From NCBI GenBank assembly GCA_963705515.1, contig CAVPJV010000008.1, positions 1,228,401-1,292,400 on the forward strand: a DNA stretch of 64,000 bases. The letters are read 5' to 3'. Position numbers and translations under genes: made by a program. Positions 34,019 to 42,203 of this stretch are shown piece after piece. The first letter of the stretch is position 1. Every line of letters begins with the position of its first letter. Origin of the DNA: Gaiellasilicea sp963705515. Lineage in GTDB: Bacteria; Actinomycetota; Thermoleophilia; Gaiellales; Gaiellaceae. Under the pieces are notes generated by a model. It worked only from the letters and a program-made list of their open reading frames with translations. It had not been told where the DNA came from and made no database searches.

Positions 34019-34681
34019 TGTACGCGATCGTGGCGGGAGGCGGCAAGGTCGGCGCGAACGTGGCCCGCTCGCTGCTGAAGATGGGTCACGAGGTGACGCT
34101 GATCGAGCAGCGCCCGTATCGCTTCGAGCAGCTCCAGGACGAGTTCGAGCATCAGGTCCTGCTCGGCGATGCGACCGAGCTGCACGTGCTCGAGCGTGCG
34201 GGGATCGCGCGCCCGCCCGAGCTCGTGCTCGGGGTGACGGGCGACGACGAGGACAACCTGATCATCTGCCAGATCGCGACCGAGGGCTATCGCGTGCCGA
34301 AGGTGATCGCGCGCGTCAACGACCCGCGGAACCAGGAGCACTTCGACCTGCTCGGGATCAACCAGACGGTGTGCGCGACCTCGAACGTGCTCGGCCTCGT
34401 CGAGCACGAGGTGCCCGAGCACGGGATCGTCCACCTGCTCGAGCTCCGCAAGGAGAACCTCGAGATCGTCGAGCTGCAGATCGAGCGCAACTCTCCCGCC
34501 GCCGGGCAAGCGCGTCGCCGGACTGCGGCTGCCGGAGGGAACGCGCCTGATCTCGGTGATGCGGCAGGGCCGCTCCGAGCTCGCGGAGGATTCGACCGTG
34601 ATCCGTCCCGGAGACCAGGTGCTCGCCGTGCTCGAGCCCGGCAAGGAAGACGAGCTCCGGCAGATGCTGCTGGCGACCTAG
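34018..34681 (+). CDS. TrkA-family potassium uptake regulator (one frameshift)
   Basis: About 220 residues: RCK_N domain (YAIVAGGGKVGANVARSLLKMGHEVTLIE, LGVTGDDEDNLIICQIA) followed by an RCK_C domain. The two parts are in different frames: near 34495-34510 one surplus base separates ELQIERNSPAA from GKRVAGLRLPEGTRLISVMR...RPGDQVLAVLEPG. It ends convergent with TrkH, leaving six bases between the stops. Confidence 0.85.
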
Positions 34682-34687
34682 AAGGCC

Positions 34688-36227
34688 CTAGGCGTTGCGC
34701 CAGTAGTGGCGTGAGACGAGAACCACGATCGGGACGATCTCGAGGCGGCCGAGCCACATCAGCCCGGTCATCAGCAGCGTCGAGAAGTCGCTGAAGGGCG
34801 CGAACGAGCCCAGCGGGCCGCCGACGCCGAAGGCAGGGCCGACGTTCGCGAGCATGCTCGCGGAGACGGAGACGGCGTCGAACGGCGACAGCGCGAGCCC
34901 GGTTCGCGCGGCGTCGACCGCGAGCAGGGCCGCGCCGATGATGAAGATGCCGATGTAGAGCAGGATGAACGAGGAGACCGCCCGCAGCGTCCGCTCGTCC
35001 ACGACTCGCCGGTTCAGCCGCACGGGCAGGACGATCTCGGGGTGCAATGTCTGGTCGATCTCGCGCCGGAGGATCTTGCCGAGCAGGAGGTGGCGCACGA
35101 CCTTGACCGAGCCGGTGGTCGACCCGGCCGAGCCGCCGATGAACATCAGCCCGACGATCGTCATCATCGCGAGCGTCGGCCAGGTGTTGTAGTCGGCGAC
35201 GGAGAAGCCGGTCGTCGTCATCGTCGAGACGGCCGTGAAGACGCCGGCGCGGAAGGCGTCGGCGCCGCCGAGCACGTCCTCGGTCCAGATCTCGGTGACG
35301 ACGATCAGCGAGCCGAGGACGAGCAGCGCGACGTACAACCGGGCCTCGCCGTCGCGCACGAGCGCCCTGGGCTGGCGCCGCACCAGCGTCCGATACATGA
35401 GCGCGAAGTTGAAGCCGCCGAGGATCATGAAGACGACCAGCACCCACTGCGTCGCCGCCGCGAAGCTCTCGATCGAGTCGGCCCTGGTCGAGAAGCCGGC
35501 GGTCGGGATCGTGGTCAGGGCGTGCGCGAACGACTGGTAGGGCGACATCCGGTCGTCGATGCCCGTCGCCCCGAGGGAGAACAGGATCGCGAAGAGCGCG
35601 GCGGTGAGGGCGATGTAGAGCACCCAGACGCGGCGGGCGGTGTCGCGGATGCGCGTGCTCAGCGTCTCGATCTCCGGCCCCGGCATCTCGTGCTCGAGCA
35701 GCTGCCGGCCGCCGACGCGCAGGCGCGGCAGGACGGCAAGCGCGAGGACGATGATCCCGATCCCGCCGAGCCACTGGGTGAACTGGCGCCAGATCGCGAG
35801 GCTGCGGGGGAGCTCCTCGACGTGCGTGACGACGCTGCCGCCCGTGGTGCTGAAGCCCGACATGCCCTCGAAGAAGGCGTCGATCGGCCGGTCGAGCTGG
35901 GGGTCTCCCGAGAGGATGTACGGGAGCGCTCCGAACGCGGCGGCGGCAAGCCATGTCAGCGCGACGACGAGGAACCCCTCGCGGATCCCGAGGCGGTGGT
36001 CGCCGCGGGTGGCGTACGTGACGGCCGCGGCGACGCCGCCCGTGATCGCCCCGGCGGCGAGGAACGGCCAGACCCGCTCGTCGTAGCCGATCGCGAAGCC
36101 GATCGGAAGGAGAACGGCGAGGCTGAGGTACGTGAGCAGCGTCCCGACGACATGCAGGGCGCCGACGACGTCGACCGCCAGCAGCGGCGCGCGGCGCCTG
36201 GCGCGGCCGAGCTCGGACGTGCGTCAC
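34688..36227 (-). CDS. trkH: TrkH-family potassium transporter (start region uncertain)
   Basis: Potassium-translocating membrane subunit, about 510 residues and 10+ spans. Selectivity-filter loops are seen as FFEGMSGFSTTGGSVV, ALTTIPTAGFST, TAVSTMTTTGFSVADYN and SASMLANVGPAFG. Coding similarity continues upstream of the Met at 35863 (LSGDPQLDRPIDAFFEG, REGFLVVALTWLAAAAFGALPY, LLAVDVVGALHVVGTLLTYLSLAVLLP) but no usual start lies in that frame. The GTG at 36227, overlapping the trkA stop, would serve if one surplus base near 36214-36218 is removed; a CTG start is the other option. Confidence 0.88.
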
Positions 36228-37549
36228 AGCGCTCTCTCGACCTCGGGCACCCGGCGCGACTCGGTGAAGATGATCGCGCGATCGCCGGCGCGGAGGACGT
36301 CGTCGCCGCGCGGGAAGACCGCCGTGCCGTCGCGCACGATCGCGCCGATCAGCGAGCCCCGGATCGGCATGTCCTTGAAGCGCATGCCCACGTACTCGCT
36401 CCCGGATCGCAGGGTGATGTCCAGGACCTCGAAGCGGTCGCCCTCGAGCATGACCACCTGCTGCGTGCGCGGGTCGTGGGCGAAGCGGACGATCTCCTCG
36501 GCCGTGATCTGGCGCGGGTTGACGGTGACGTCGATCCCCGCGTGCTCGAACACCTCCACCGACGTCGACTCGTGGACGATCGCGACCGCGAACCGCGCGC
36601 CGTGGACCTTGGCGAGCGTCGCGGCGAAGTGGTTCTTCAGGTCGTCGCGCATCGCGAAGATCGCGACCTGCGCGTCCGCGATCCGCTCGCGCTCGAGGAA
36701 GTCGGGGTCGAAGCCGGTGGCGTGGTAGACGCGCGCGTCGGGCAGCTCCGCCGCCACGAGCCGTGCCCGCTCGCGCGACGCCTCGATCAGGCGCACGCCG
36801 ATCTCCTGCTCGAGCAGGAGGCGCGCGATCGCCGTGCCGGCACGGCCGGCGCCGAAGATGACGACGTCGGTGACCTTGCTCGTCCCGGGCATGATCAGCG
36901 CGCTCCACGCCTGTGCCGCCTGCGGCGAGCCGATCACGACGATCCGGTCGCCCGGCTGGATCGTCTCGTCGCCGCGCGGGATCACGACCTGGTCACCGCG
37001 GATGATCGCGGCGACGCGGGAGTCGGGCGGGATCTGCGCCTCGCGCAACCGCACGCCGAGGAGGGCCGGATCGGCCTTCGCGGTGACGTCGAACTCGACG
37101 AGCTGCACCTGCCCGTCGGCGAAGACGTCCGTCTGGCGCGCCGTCGGGACGGCGATCGTGCGCGAGATCGCATACGCCGTCTCGACCTCGGACGAGACGA
37201 TGAAGTCGACGTCGAGCTGGCCCTCGCGCCAGACCTCGAGGTACTCGGGGTTCGTGGTGCGGACGACGGTCGTCGTCCGGTGCGAGCAGGCCTTCGAGAT
37301 CATCGCGGCGACGATGTTGGACTCGTCGCGGGACGTGCAGGCGATCAGGAGGTCGGCCTCGGTGATGCCCGCCGCCGAGAGCACGCGCCGGCTGGCTCCG
37401 TTCCCCTCGATCGTGGCGACGTCGTAGCGCTGCGAGAGGGCCGCGAGCCGCTCCTCGTCGAGGTCGATCACGGTCAGCTCGTGCTCGTCGTGGAGCGCCT
37501 CGACGACCGTGGCTCCGACCTGGCCGGCGCCGATGATGAAGATCTTCAC
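36224..37549 (-). CDS. trkA: Trk system potassium uptake protein TrkA (two RCK repeats)
   Basis: 441 residues with two tandem RCK_N/RCK_C units: KIFIIGAGQVGATVVEALHDEHELTVIDLD at the start and DVVIFGAGRAGTAIARLLLEQEIGVRLIE near residue 230. Each unit has its C-domain (LLGVRLREAQIPPDSRVAAIIRG; YVGMRFKDMPIRGSLIGAIVRDG). This is the classic peripheral NAD-binding subunit gating TrkH. It is directly upstream of trkH on the same strand, in one operon. Confidence 0.93.
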   Translation of the reverse strand: MKIFIIGAGQVGATVVEALHDEHELTVIDLDEERLAALSQRYDVATIEGNGASRRVLSAAGITEADLLIACTSRDESNIVAAMISKACSHRTTTVVRTTNPEYLEVWREGQLDVDFIVSSEVETAYAISRTIAVPTARQTDVFADGQVQLVEFDVTAKADPALLGVRLREAQIPPDSRVAAIIRGDQVVIPRGDETIQPGDRIVVIGSPQAAQAWSALIMPGTSKVTDVVIFGAGRAGTAIARLLLEQEIGVRLIEASRERARLVAAELPDARVYHATGFDPDFLERERIADAQVAIFAMRDDLKNHFAATLAKVHGARFAVAIVHESTSVEVFEHAGIDVTVNPRQITAEEIVRFAHDPRTQQVVMLEGDRFEVLDITLRSGSEYVGMRFKDMPIRGSLIGAIVRDGTAVFPRGDDVLRAGDRAIIFTESRRVPEVERAL

Positions 37550-37604
37550 CGGGGGAGGTTACTTGCGCCCCGGTTGCGATTCCTGTGGGCTATCGTGCGC
37601 GCCC

Positions 37605-38675
37605 GTGAGGTCGCTGCTCGCACTCGGCTGCATCGCCGCCCTCGGCGCCGCGTGCGCGGCCGGCGCCGCGACGCAGACGGCCGATCGCGCCAGCTTCACG
37701 CCGCGTTCGGTCGCGAGCGGGTTCTCGCAGCCGATCTTCGTCACGGGTGCGACGGGCGAGCCGGGTCGGCTCTACGTCGTCGAGCAGGGCGGCCGGATCC
37801 TCGTGCTGCAGAACGGCCGGCGGCGGGCTGCCCCGCTCCTCGACATCAGCGGCATCGTCACGGCGGGCGGTGAGCAGGGACTGCTCGGGCTCGCCTTCCA
37901 CCCCTCCTATCCGAAGGTGCGCAAGCTCTACGTCCAGTACACGGCCCGCAACGGCTCGACGAAGCTCGTCGAATACCGGACGGACGGGAACCGCGCGAGC
38001 GCGCCGCGGCAGCTCTTCTCGAGCTCCGACCCGTACGGCAACCACAACGGCGGCATGCTCGCCTTCGGGCCGAACGGCCGGCTCTACTTCACGATGGGCG
38101 ACGGCGGCGCGGCCGGCGATCCCGAGAACCGCGCGCAGAACATGCGCTCGCTCTTCGGCAAGCTGCTCTCGATCAACGTCGCCACGAAGGGCGTCAAGAT
38201 CGAGGCGCTCGGCCTCCGCAACGCCTGGCGCTTCTCGTTCGACCGGGTGAACGGCGACCTCTACATCGGCGACGTCGGCCAGGGCGACATCGAGGAGATC
38301 GACTACCAGCCGGCCGTGAGCCCCGGGCTGGAGAACTACGGCTGGGATGTCTACGAGGGGCGCTCGACGTTCGAGGACAAGGCGCTCGGCAACGGCAAGC
38401 TCGTGATGCCGGTGGCCCAGTACAGCCACAGCGACGGCTGCTCGGTCACGGGCGGCTACGTCTACCGCGGCTCGAACGCCGCGCTGCGCGGCCGCTACAT
38501 CTACGGCGACTACTGCAGCGGCAATATCTGGAGCTTCAAGATCTCGGGGGGCAAGGCCACCGGGCTGCGCCGCGAGCGCTTCAGGATCGCGAGCGTCTCC
38601 TCGTTCGGACAGGACAACGCCGGCGAGCTCTACGGCGTCTCGCACGGCGGCACGATCTACCGACTGACGCCCTGA
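37605..38675 (+). CDS. PQQ-dependent sugar dehydrogenase (glucose/sorbosone dehydrogenase family), exported
   Basis: 356 residues. Signal peptide RSLLALGCIAALGAACAAGAA, then a six-bladed beta-propeller of the soluble glucose dehydrogenase family: LYVVEQGGRILVLQNG, GLLGLAFHPSYPK, NHNGGMLAFGPNGRLYFTMGDGG, LRNAWRFSFDRVNGDLYIGDVGQGDIEEI, GGYVYRG and GRYIYGDYCSGNIW. Catalytic His is expected in the NHNGG or preceding loop. GTG 37605 gives a proper signal peptide. It may oxidise sugars outside the cell, if PQQ or another cofactor is available. Confidence 0.88.
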   Translation: MRSLLALGCIAALGAACAAGAATQTADRASFTPRSVASGFSQPIFVTGATGEPGRLYVVEQGGRILVLQNGRRRAAPLLDISGIVTAGGEQGLLGLAFHPSYPKVRKLYVQYTARNGSTKLVEYRTDGNRASAPRQLFSSSDPYGNHNGGMLAFGPNGRLYFTMGDGGAAGDPENRAQNMRSLFGKLLSINVATKGVKIEALGLRNAWRFSFDRVNGDLYIGDVGQGDIEEIDYQPAVSPGLENYGWDVYEGRSTFEDKALGNGKLVMPVAQYSHSDGCSVTGGYVYRGSNAALRGRYIYGDYCSGNIWSFKISGGKATGLRRERFRIASVSSFGQDNAGELYGVSHGGTIYRLTP

Positions 38676-39469
38676 TCCCGGTCTGCCTCACCTGCGCGAC
38701 GCACTACCCGCCGGCGGACGCGGTGCCCGACGCGTGCCCGATCTGCCTCGACGAGCGCCAGTACGTCGGCCTCGGCGGCCAGCGCTGGACGACGCTGGAC
38801 GAGCTGCGCTCGGAACGTCGCTGCGACATCCGCGACGACTCCGGCTACCTCGGGATCGGGGTCGCGCCCGAGCTCGCGATCGGCCAGCGGCTGCTGCTCG
38901 CCGAGTCACCGGAGGGCAACGTCGTCTGGGACATGATCCCGCTCGTCGACGACGCGGCGGTGGAGGCCGTGCGTGCCCGGGGCGACGTGCATGCGATCGC
39001 GATCTCGCATCCCCACTACTACTCCGGGATGGTCGAGTGGAGCGAGGCGCTGGGCGACGTCCCCGTGCTGCTGCACGAGGCGGACCGCGAGTGGGTCATG
39101 CGGCCCGACCCGAGGATCGAGCTCTGGTCCGGCGACGTGAACGACCTCGGCGGGGGGCTGACGCTGCTCCGTCTGGGCGGCCACTACCCGGGCGGGACCG
39201 TGCTTCACGACGCGAACGGGAGCACGCTTCTCTCCGGCGACATCGTGATGGTGATCCCGGACCGTCAGCACGTCAGCTTCATGTGGAGCTATCCCAACCT
39301 GATCCCGCTGCCGGCCGCGGAGGTGCAGCGGATCGCGGCCGTGCTCGAGCCGTGGTCCTTCGAGCGGATCCTCGGCGCGTGGTGGGATCGGCTCGTGCCG
39401 AGCGACGGCAGCGAGGTCGTGCGGCGCTCGGCGGAGCGCTACGCCGCGAGAGTCACTGCCGCCAAGTAA
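38672..39469 (+). CDS. MBL-fold protein with N-terminal zinc ribbon
   Basis: About 265 residues. The frame upstream of the GTG at 38723 encodes IPVCLTCATHYPP...DACPIC, a two-CxxC zinc ribbon that homologous MBL proteins also carry, so CTG 38672 (overlapping the previous stop as CTGA) is the likely start. The MBL core shows ISHPHYYSGMVEW in place of HxHxDH, GGHYPGGTVL and LLSGDIVMV, so the metal site is altered. Function unknown. Confidence 0.78.
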   Translation: MIPVCLTCATHYPPADAVPDACPICLDERQYVGLGGQRWTTLDELRSERRCDIRDDSGYLGIGVAPELAIGQRLLLAESPEGNVVWDMIPLVDDAAVEAVRARGDVHAIAISHPHYYSGMVEWSEALGDVPVLLHEADREWVMRPDPRIELWSGDVNDLGGGLTLLRLGGHYPGGTVLHDANGSTLLSGDIVMVIPDRQHVSFMWSYPNLIPLPAAEVQRIAAVLEPWSFERILGAWWDRLVPSDGSEVVRRSAERYAARVTAAK

Positions 39470-39485
39470 CAGTCTGTTACTTGGC
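39461..39485. terminator. Perfect palindrome carrying both convergent stop codons
   Basis: A 25-base perfect inverted repeat (12-base arms GCCAAGTAACAG and its complement, one-base centre). Each arm encodes the final Ala-Lys-stop of the gene entering it from that side: the MBL gene on plus, the small coiled-coil gene on minus. It can form an 11-bp hairpin in both transcripts and probably acts as a bidirectional terminator. Confidence 0.6.
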
Positions 39486-39689
39486 TCGCCTGACGCGCGG
39501 GCTCTGCCCGAGCGCGGCGTAGGCGAGCGCGTTCAGCGACTCGTTCAGGTTCCGCAGCTCACGAGCCATCAGCTGAAAGCCCTCGGCGTGCTCTGCGTGA
39601 CGGTTGAGCCGCGCGAGCTCGTCCCCGATCCGGTCGAGGCGCTCCAGCACCGCCTCGAACTGGCGGTCGGGCATCTCTTTCGCATCCAT
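39477..39689 (-). CDS. Small coiled-coil protein
   Basis: 70 residues, ATG start, predicted almost wholly helical with heptad-like spacing (FEAVLERLDRIGDELARLNRHAEHAEGFQLMARELRNLNESLNALAYAAL). No known domain. It lies 9 bases downstream of the vanZ-like gene on the same strand. Coding status is supported by length, composition and the shared terminator. Confidence 0.55.
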   Translation of the reverse strand: MDAKEMPDRQFEAVLERLDRIGDELARLNRHAEHAEGFQLMARELRNLNESLNALAYAALGQSPRVRRAK

Positions 39690-39698
39690 GGCGAGAAT

Positions 39699-40055
39699 CT
39701 AGCGCGTGCGCCTCGCCTGGGAGTACCGGCGCCAGAGCAGAACGCCGACCGCCACGCCGGCCGAGTCGATCGCGACGTCGAGCGGCGAGCCGACGCGACC
39801 CGGCACGAAGAGCTGGTGCACCTCGTCCGAGATCGCGTAGGCGACGCCTGCGGCGAGCGCAGCCCGTTCGTCCCGGAGCGCGCGCAGCAGCAGCGCCCCG
39901 AGCACCGCGTACTCGCCGGCGTGGGCGATCTTCCGCAGCACGAGATCCCAGGTTCCGAGCCCGGTGCCGAGATCGGGAACGGCGGAGAAGGCGAAGATGA
40001 CGGCGGCCCAGACGACGACCGGCGCCCAGAGGCGCAGCGCGGCGGAGATCGGCAT
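39699..40055 (-). CDS. VanZ-like membrane protein
   Basis: 118 residues with four membrane spans and the VanZ pattern: LWAPVVVWAAVIFAFSAVPDL, KIAHAGEYAVLGALLLRAL, AAGVAYAISDEVHQLFVPGRVGSPLDVAIDSAGVAVG. In this family the EYAVLG and DEVHQ.F.PGR..S..D motifs are diagnostic. The cellular role is unclear outside glycopeptide resistance loci, and no such locus is nearby. It is divergent from the cobalamin riboswitch. Confidence 0.85.
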   Translation of the reverse strand: MPISAALRLWAPVVVWAAVIFAFSAVPDLGTGLGTWDLVLRKIAHAGEYAVLGALLLRALRDERAALAAGVAYAISDEVHQLFVPGRVGSPLDVAIDSAGVAVGVLLWRRYSQARRTR

Positions 40056-40082
40056 GCGGCAATGCTAGGCTCCCGCTCACAC

Positions 40083-40226
40083 ATACGGAGCACGGTGAGG
40101 GAACCCGGTGCAAGTCCGGGACGGTCCCGCCGCTGTGAGGGGAGACGCCCGACGCGATATGCCACTGGCCGAGAGGCCGGGAAGGCCGCGGAGGGGGAGC
40201 CCCGAGTCAGAAGACCTGCCGCGCTC
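40083..40226 (+). promoter_or_regulatory. Cobalamin (B12) riboswitch
   Basis: All main conserved blocks are readable: tacggagcacggtgaggga, then cccggtgcaagtccggga, cggtcccgccgctgtgag, the B12 box GCCACTG at 40161-40167, and the closing agtcagaagacctgccg. It ends about 30 bases before the first gene of the ECF operon, so adenosylcobalamin-type ligands are expected to shut off the seven genes to 44988. Confidence 0.95.
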
Positions 40227-40258
40227 CCCGACTCGAACCCCTCGCGGAAGGAGGATTC

Positions 40259-40846
40259 GTGCTTCGCAGACTCTTCGCTCTCTCGGTGCTTCTCCTGGTG
40301 GTGCTCGCCCCGGCTGCGCTCGCAGCCAACGTCAAGATCCGCGTCGAAGGCAAGACGACGACGATCTTCGGCCCGGCACAGCCGACCGTCACCGCCGACA
40401 ACGCGCTCCAGGCGCTCGACGCCGCCAGCACGGCCGGTGAGTTCTACTACGGGATGACGACGTCGAGCTTCGGCGACTACGTCAGCCAGATCGGCAAGTA
40501 CCCGGGGTCGGACAGCACCGGCTGGGTCTTCAAGGTGAACGGGGTCTCGCCGCCCGTCGGCGCCGACAAGGTGACGCTGAAGGACGGCGACATCGTCCTC
40601 TGGTACTACGCCACCTTCGGCCCCACCGGCGGGCCTTCGACCCTGGAGCTGCAGCGGCTGCCGGCCAACTGCTACGTCGTCCAGTCGATCACCGACGCCG
40701 GCAAGAAGACGCGCTCCGCCAACGCGACGCTCGTCGCCGACGGGAAGCGCTTCAAGACGAAGAACGGCCGCGCCTGCATCGGCAAGCACGCCGGGCTTGT
40801 CCGCGCGACTGCGCCCGGCGCGATCCGGTCGAACGCCCAGCAGTGA
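40259..40846 (+). CDS. Exported DUF4430 (transcobalamin C-terminal-like) protein
   Basis: 195 residues, first gene behind the riboswitch. Signal peptide LRRLFALSVLLLVVLAPAALA, then a DUF4430 domain: VKIRVEGKTTTIF, NALQALDAAS, YYGMTTSSFGDYVSQIGKY, GWVFKVNGVSPPVGADKVTLKDGDIVLWYYATF. This small beta domain is the bacterial relative of the C-terminal domain of transcobalamin and intrinsic factor, which caps bound cobalamin. The basic tail has two Cys (NCYVV, GRACIG). GTG start; overlaps the next gene by four bases. Confidence 0.88.
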   Translation: MLRRLFALSVLLLVVLAPAALAANVKIRVEGKTTTIFGPAQPTVTADNALQALDAASTAGEFYYGMTTSSFGDYVSQIGKYPGSDSTGWVFKVNGVSPPVGADKVTLKDGDIVLWYYATFGPTGGPSTLELQRLPANCYVVQSITDAGKKTRSANATLVADGKRFKTKNGRACIGKHAGLVRATAPGAIRSNAQQ

Positions 40847-41508
40847 TCCGGCGCGCGCTCGCCGCGCTCGCCGTCCTCGTCCTCCTCGCCGGCTGTGGTG
40901 GCGCCGGCGAGGAGGAGGGGACGGCGACGCTGTGGGTCACGCGAGACCGCGGTGCCGAGGTGCTGCTCGACGTGAAGGTCGACGCGGGGCAGACACTGAT
41001 GCGCGCGCTCGACTCGAAGGTCGAGCTCGAGACGCGCTACGGCGGCCGCTTCGTCCAGGCGATCGACGGTCTCTCGGGGAGCCTCGAGGATCAGCGCGAC
41101 TGGTTCTGGTTCGTCAACGGCTACGAGGGCGACCGGAGCGCGTCGGCCTACCGGCTGCGCGACGGCGACGTCGCCTGGCTCGACTACCGCGGCTGGGAGC
41201 GGGAGGGAGAGGCGCGTGTCGTCGTCGGCGCCTTCCCGGAGCCGTTTCTGCACGGCTACGACGGGAAGACGCGTCCCGCCGCCGTCCGCTTCGAGGGCTC
41301 GCCGACGCGGGCGGACGAGCTCGCCCGGACGATCGGCGCGGCGTCAATCGAGCCGCTCGGCACCCCTGCCCCCGGCGCGAACGTGCTCGAGCTCCGGGCT
41401 GGACCCGACCGCGCGTCCGCCGAGTTGCTCGGCCAGAACGCCGGCGATCCGTTCAGGCTCGTGCTCAGCGGCGATCCCGAGCTGACCCGCAGGTACGAGG
41501 TGCGATGA
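40843..41508 (+). CDS. DUF4430 lipoprotein (transcobalamin C-terminal-like)
   Basis: 221 residues: signal peptide with lipobox LLAGC (Cys about residue 19), then ATLWVTRDRGAEVLLDVKVDAGQTLMRALDSKVELETRYGG, DWFWFVNGYEGDRSASAYRLRDGDVAWLDYRGW, the DUF4430 pattern. About 75 residues follow (VVVGAFPEPF...VLELRAGPDRASAELLGQNAGDPFRLVLSG) with no assigned domain. Expected to be tethered outside the membrane near the ECF transporter. GTG start overlapping the previous stop; its own stop overlaps ecfT. Confidence 0.85.
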   Translation: MIRRALAALAVLVLLAGCGGAGEEEGTATLWVTRDRGAEVLLDVKVDAGQTLMRALDSKVELETRYGGRFVQAIDGLSGSLEDQRDWFWFVNGYEGDRSASAYRLRDGDVAWLDYRGWEREGEARVVVGAFPEPFLHGYDGKTRPAAVRFEGSPTRADELARTIGAASIEPLGTPAPGANVLELRAGPDRASAELLGQNAGDPFRLVLSGDPELTRRYEVR

Positions 41509-42203
41509 GCCCCGGCCCCGCAGCCGCGCTGCTCGCCGCCGCCGGCACAGCTGCACTGCTCGCCGACCGCATCTGGTCGGTCGCCTTGCTGACCGCCGTC
41601 CTGCTCGCCGTCTGCCTGCGCGCTCCCGCCGAACGCCGCCGTGTCTACCTCTTCGGCGTGCTCTCGAGCAGTCTCGGCGTGCTCGTGCTGTCGCCGTTCC
41701 TGTGGTCGGCGCCGGACGGAACGGTGCTCTGGGAGGGGCCGACGGTGCCGGTGCTGGGGCCGTTGGACATCACGACGACCGAGCTGACCGAGGCGCTGCT
41801 GAATGCGCTGCGGCTCGCGGCGCTCGGGCTCGCCTTCGCCGCGTACGCGCTCCTGCTCGACCACGACCGGCTCGTTGCCTCAGCCGGACGTGCGCGCCGC
41901 TCGGCGCTGGCGGTGGCGCTTGCGACGCGGCTGGTGCCGTCGCTCGAGCGCGATGCAGCCGGGCTCGCGGAGTCGGTGCGGGGGAGAGGCGTGCAGCTGG
42001 AGGGGGCGCGTGGCTACGCAACGCTGCTGTCGCCGCTCGTCGCCGGCTCGCTCGAGCGCGCGACGGGCCTGGCCGAGGCGATGGAGGCGCGCGGCTTCGG
42101 CCGGCCCGGGACGACCCGGGCGCCTCGACCGCCTTGGAGGACGCGCGACCGGCTCGCCATCGTCGCGTCCGTGCTGATCGTCGTGGTGGCGCTGTGGCTC
42201 TAG
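41505..42203 (+). CDS. ecfT: ECF transporter transmembrane component EcfT
   Basis: 232 residues: N-terminal hydrophobic spans (AAALLAAAGTAALLADRIW, VALLTAVLLAVCLRAPAE, LFGVLSSSLGVLVLSPFLW), a middle span and the cytoplasmic coupling helices with the Ala-Arg-Gly signatures of the family: ESVRGRGVQLEG and AEAMEARGFGRPGTT. These contact the two ATPases. ATG 41505 overlaps the previous stop; the 3' end overlaps the ATPase gene by 10 bases. Confidence 0.88.
   Translation: MSPGPAAALLAAAGTAALLADRIWSVALLTAVLLAVCLRAPAERRRVYLFGVLSSSLGVLVLSPFLWSAPDGTVLWEGPTVPVLGPLDITTTELTEALLNALRLAALGLAFAAYALLLDHDRLVASAGRARRSALAVALATRLVPSLERDAAGLAESVRGRGVQLEGARGYATLLSPLVAGSLERATGLAEAMEARGFGRPGTTRAPRPPWRTRDRLAIVASVLIVVVALWL

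Noticed and set aside
33868..34794. Intact 308-residue TrkA in a single frame
   Set aside because: The last ~100 residues of that frame have no RCK_C features, while the +1 frame encodes a proper RCK_C domain ending at 34681.
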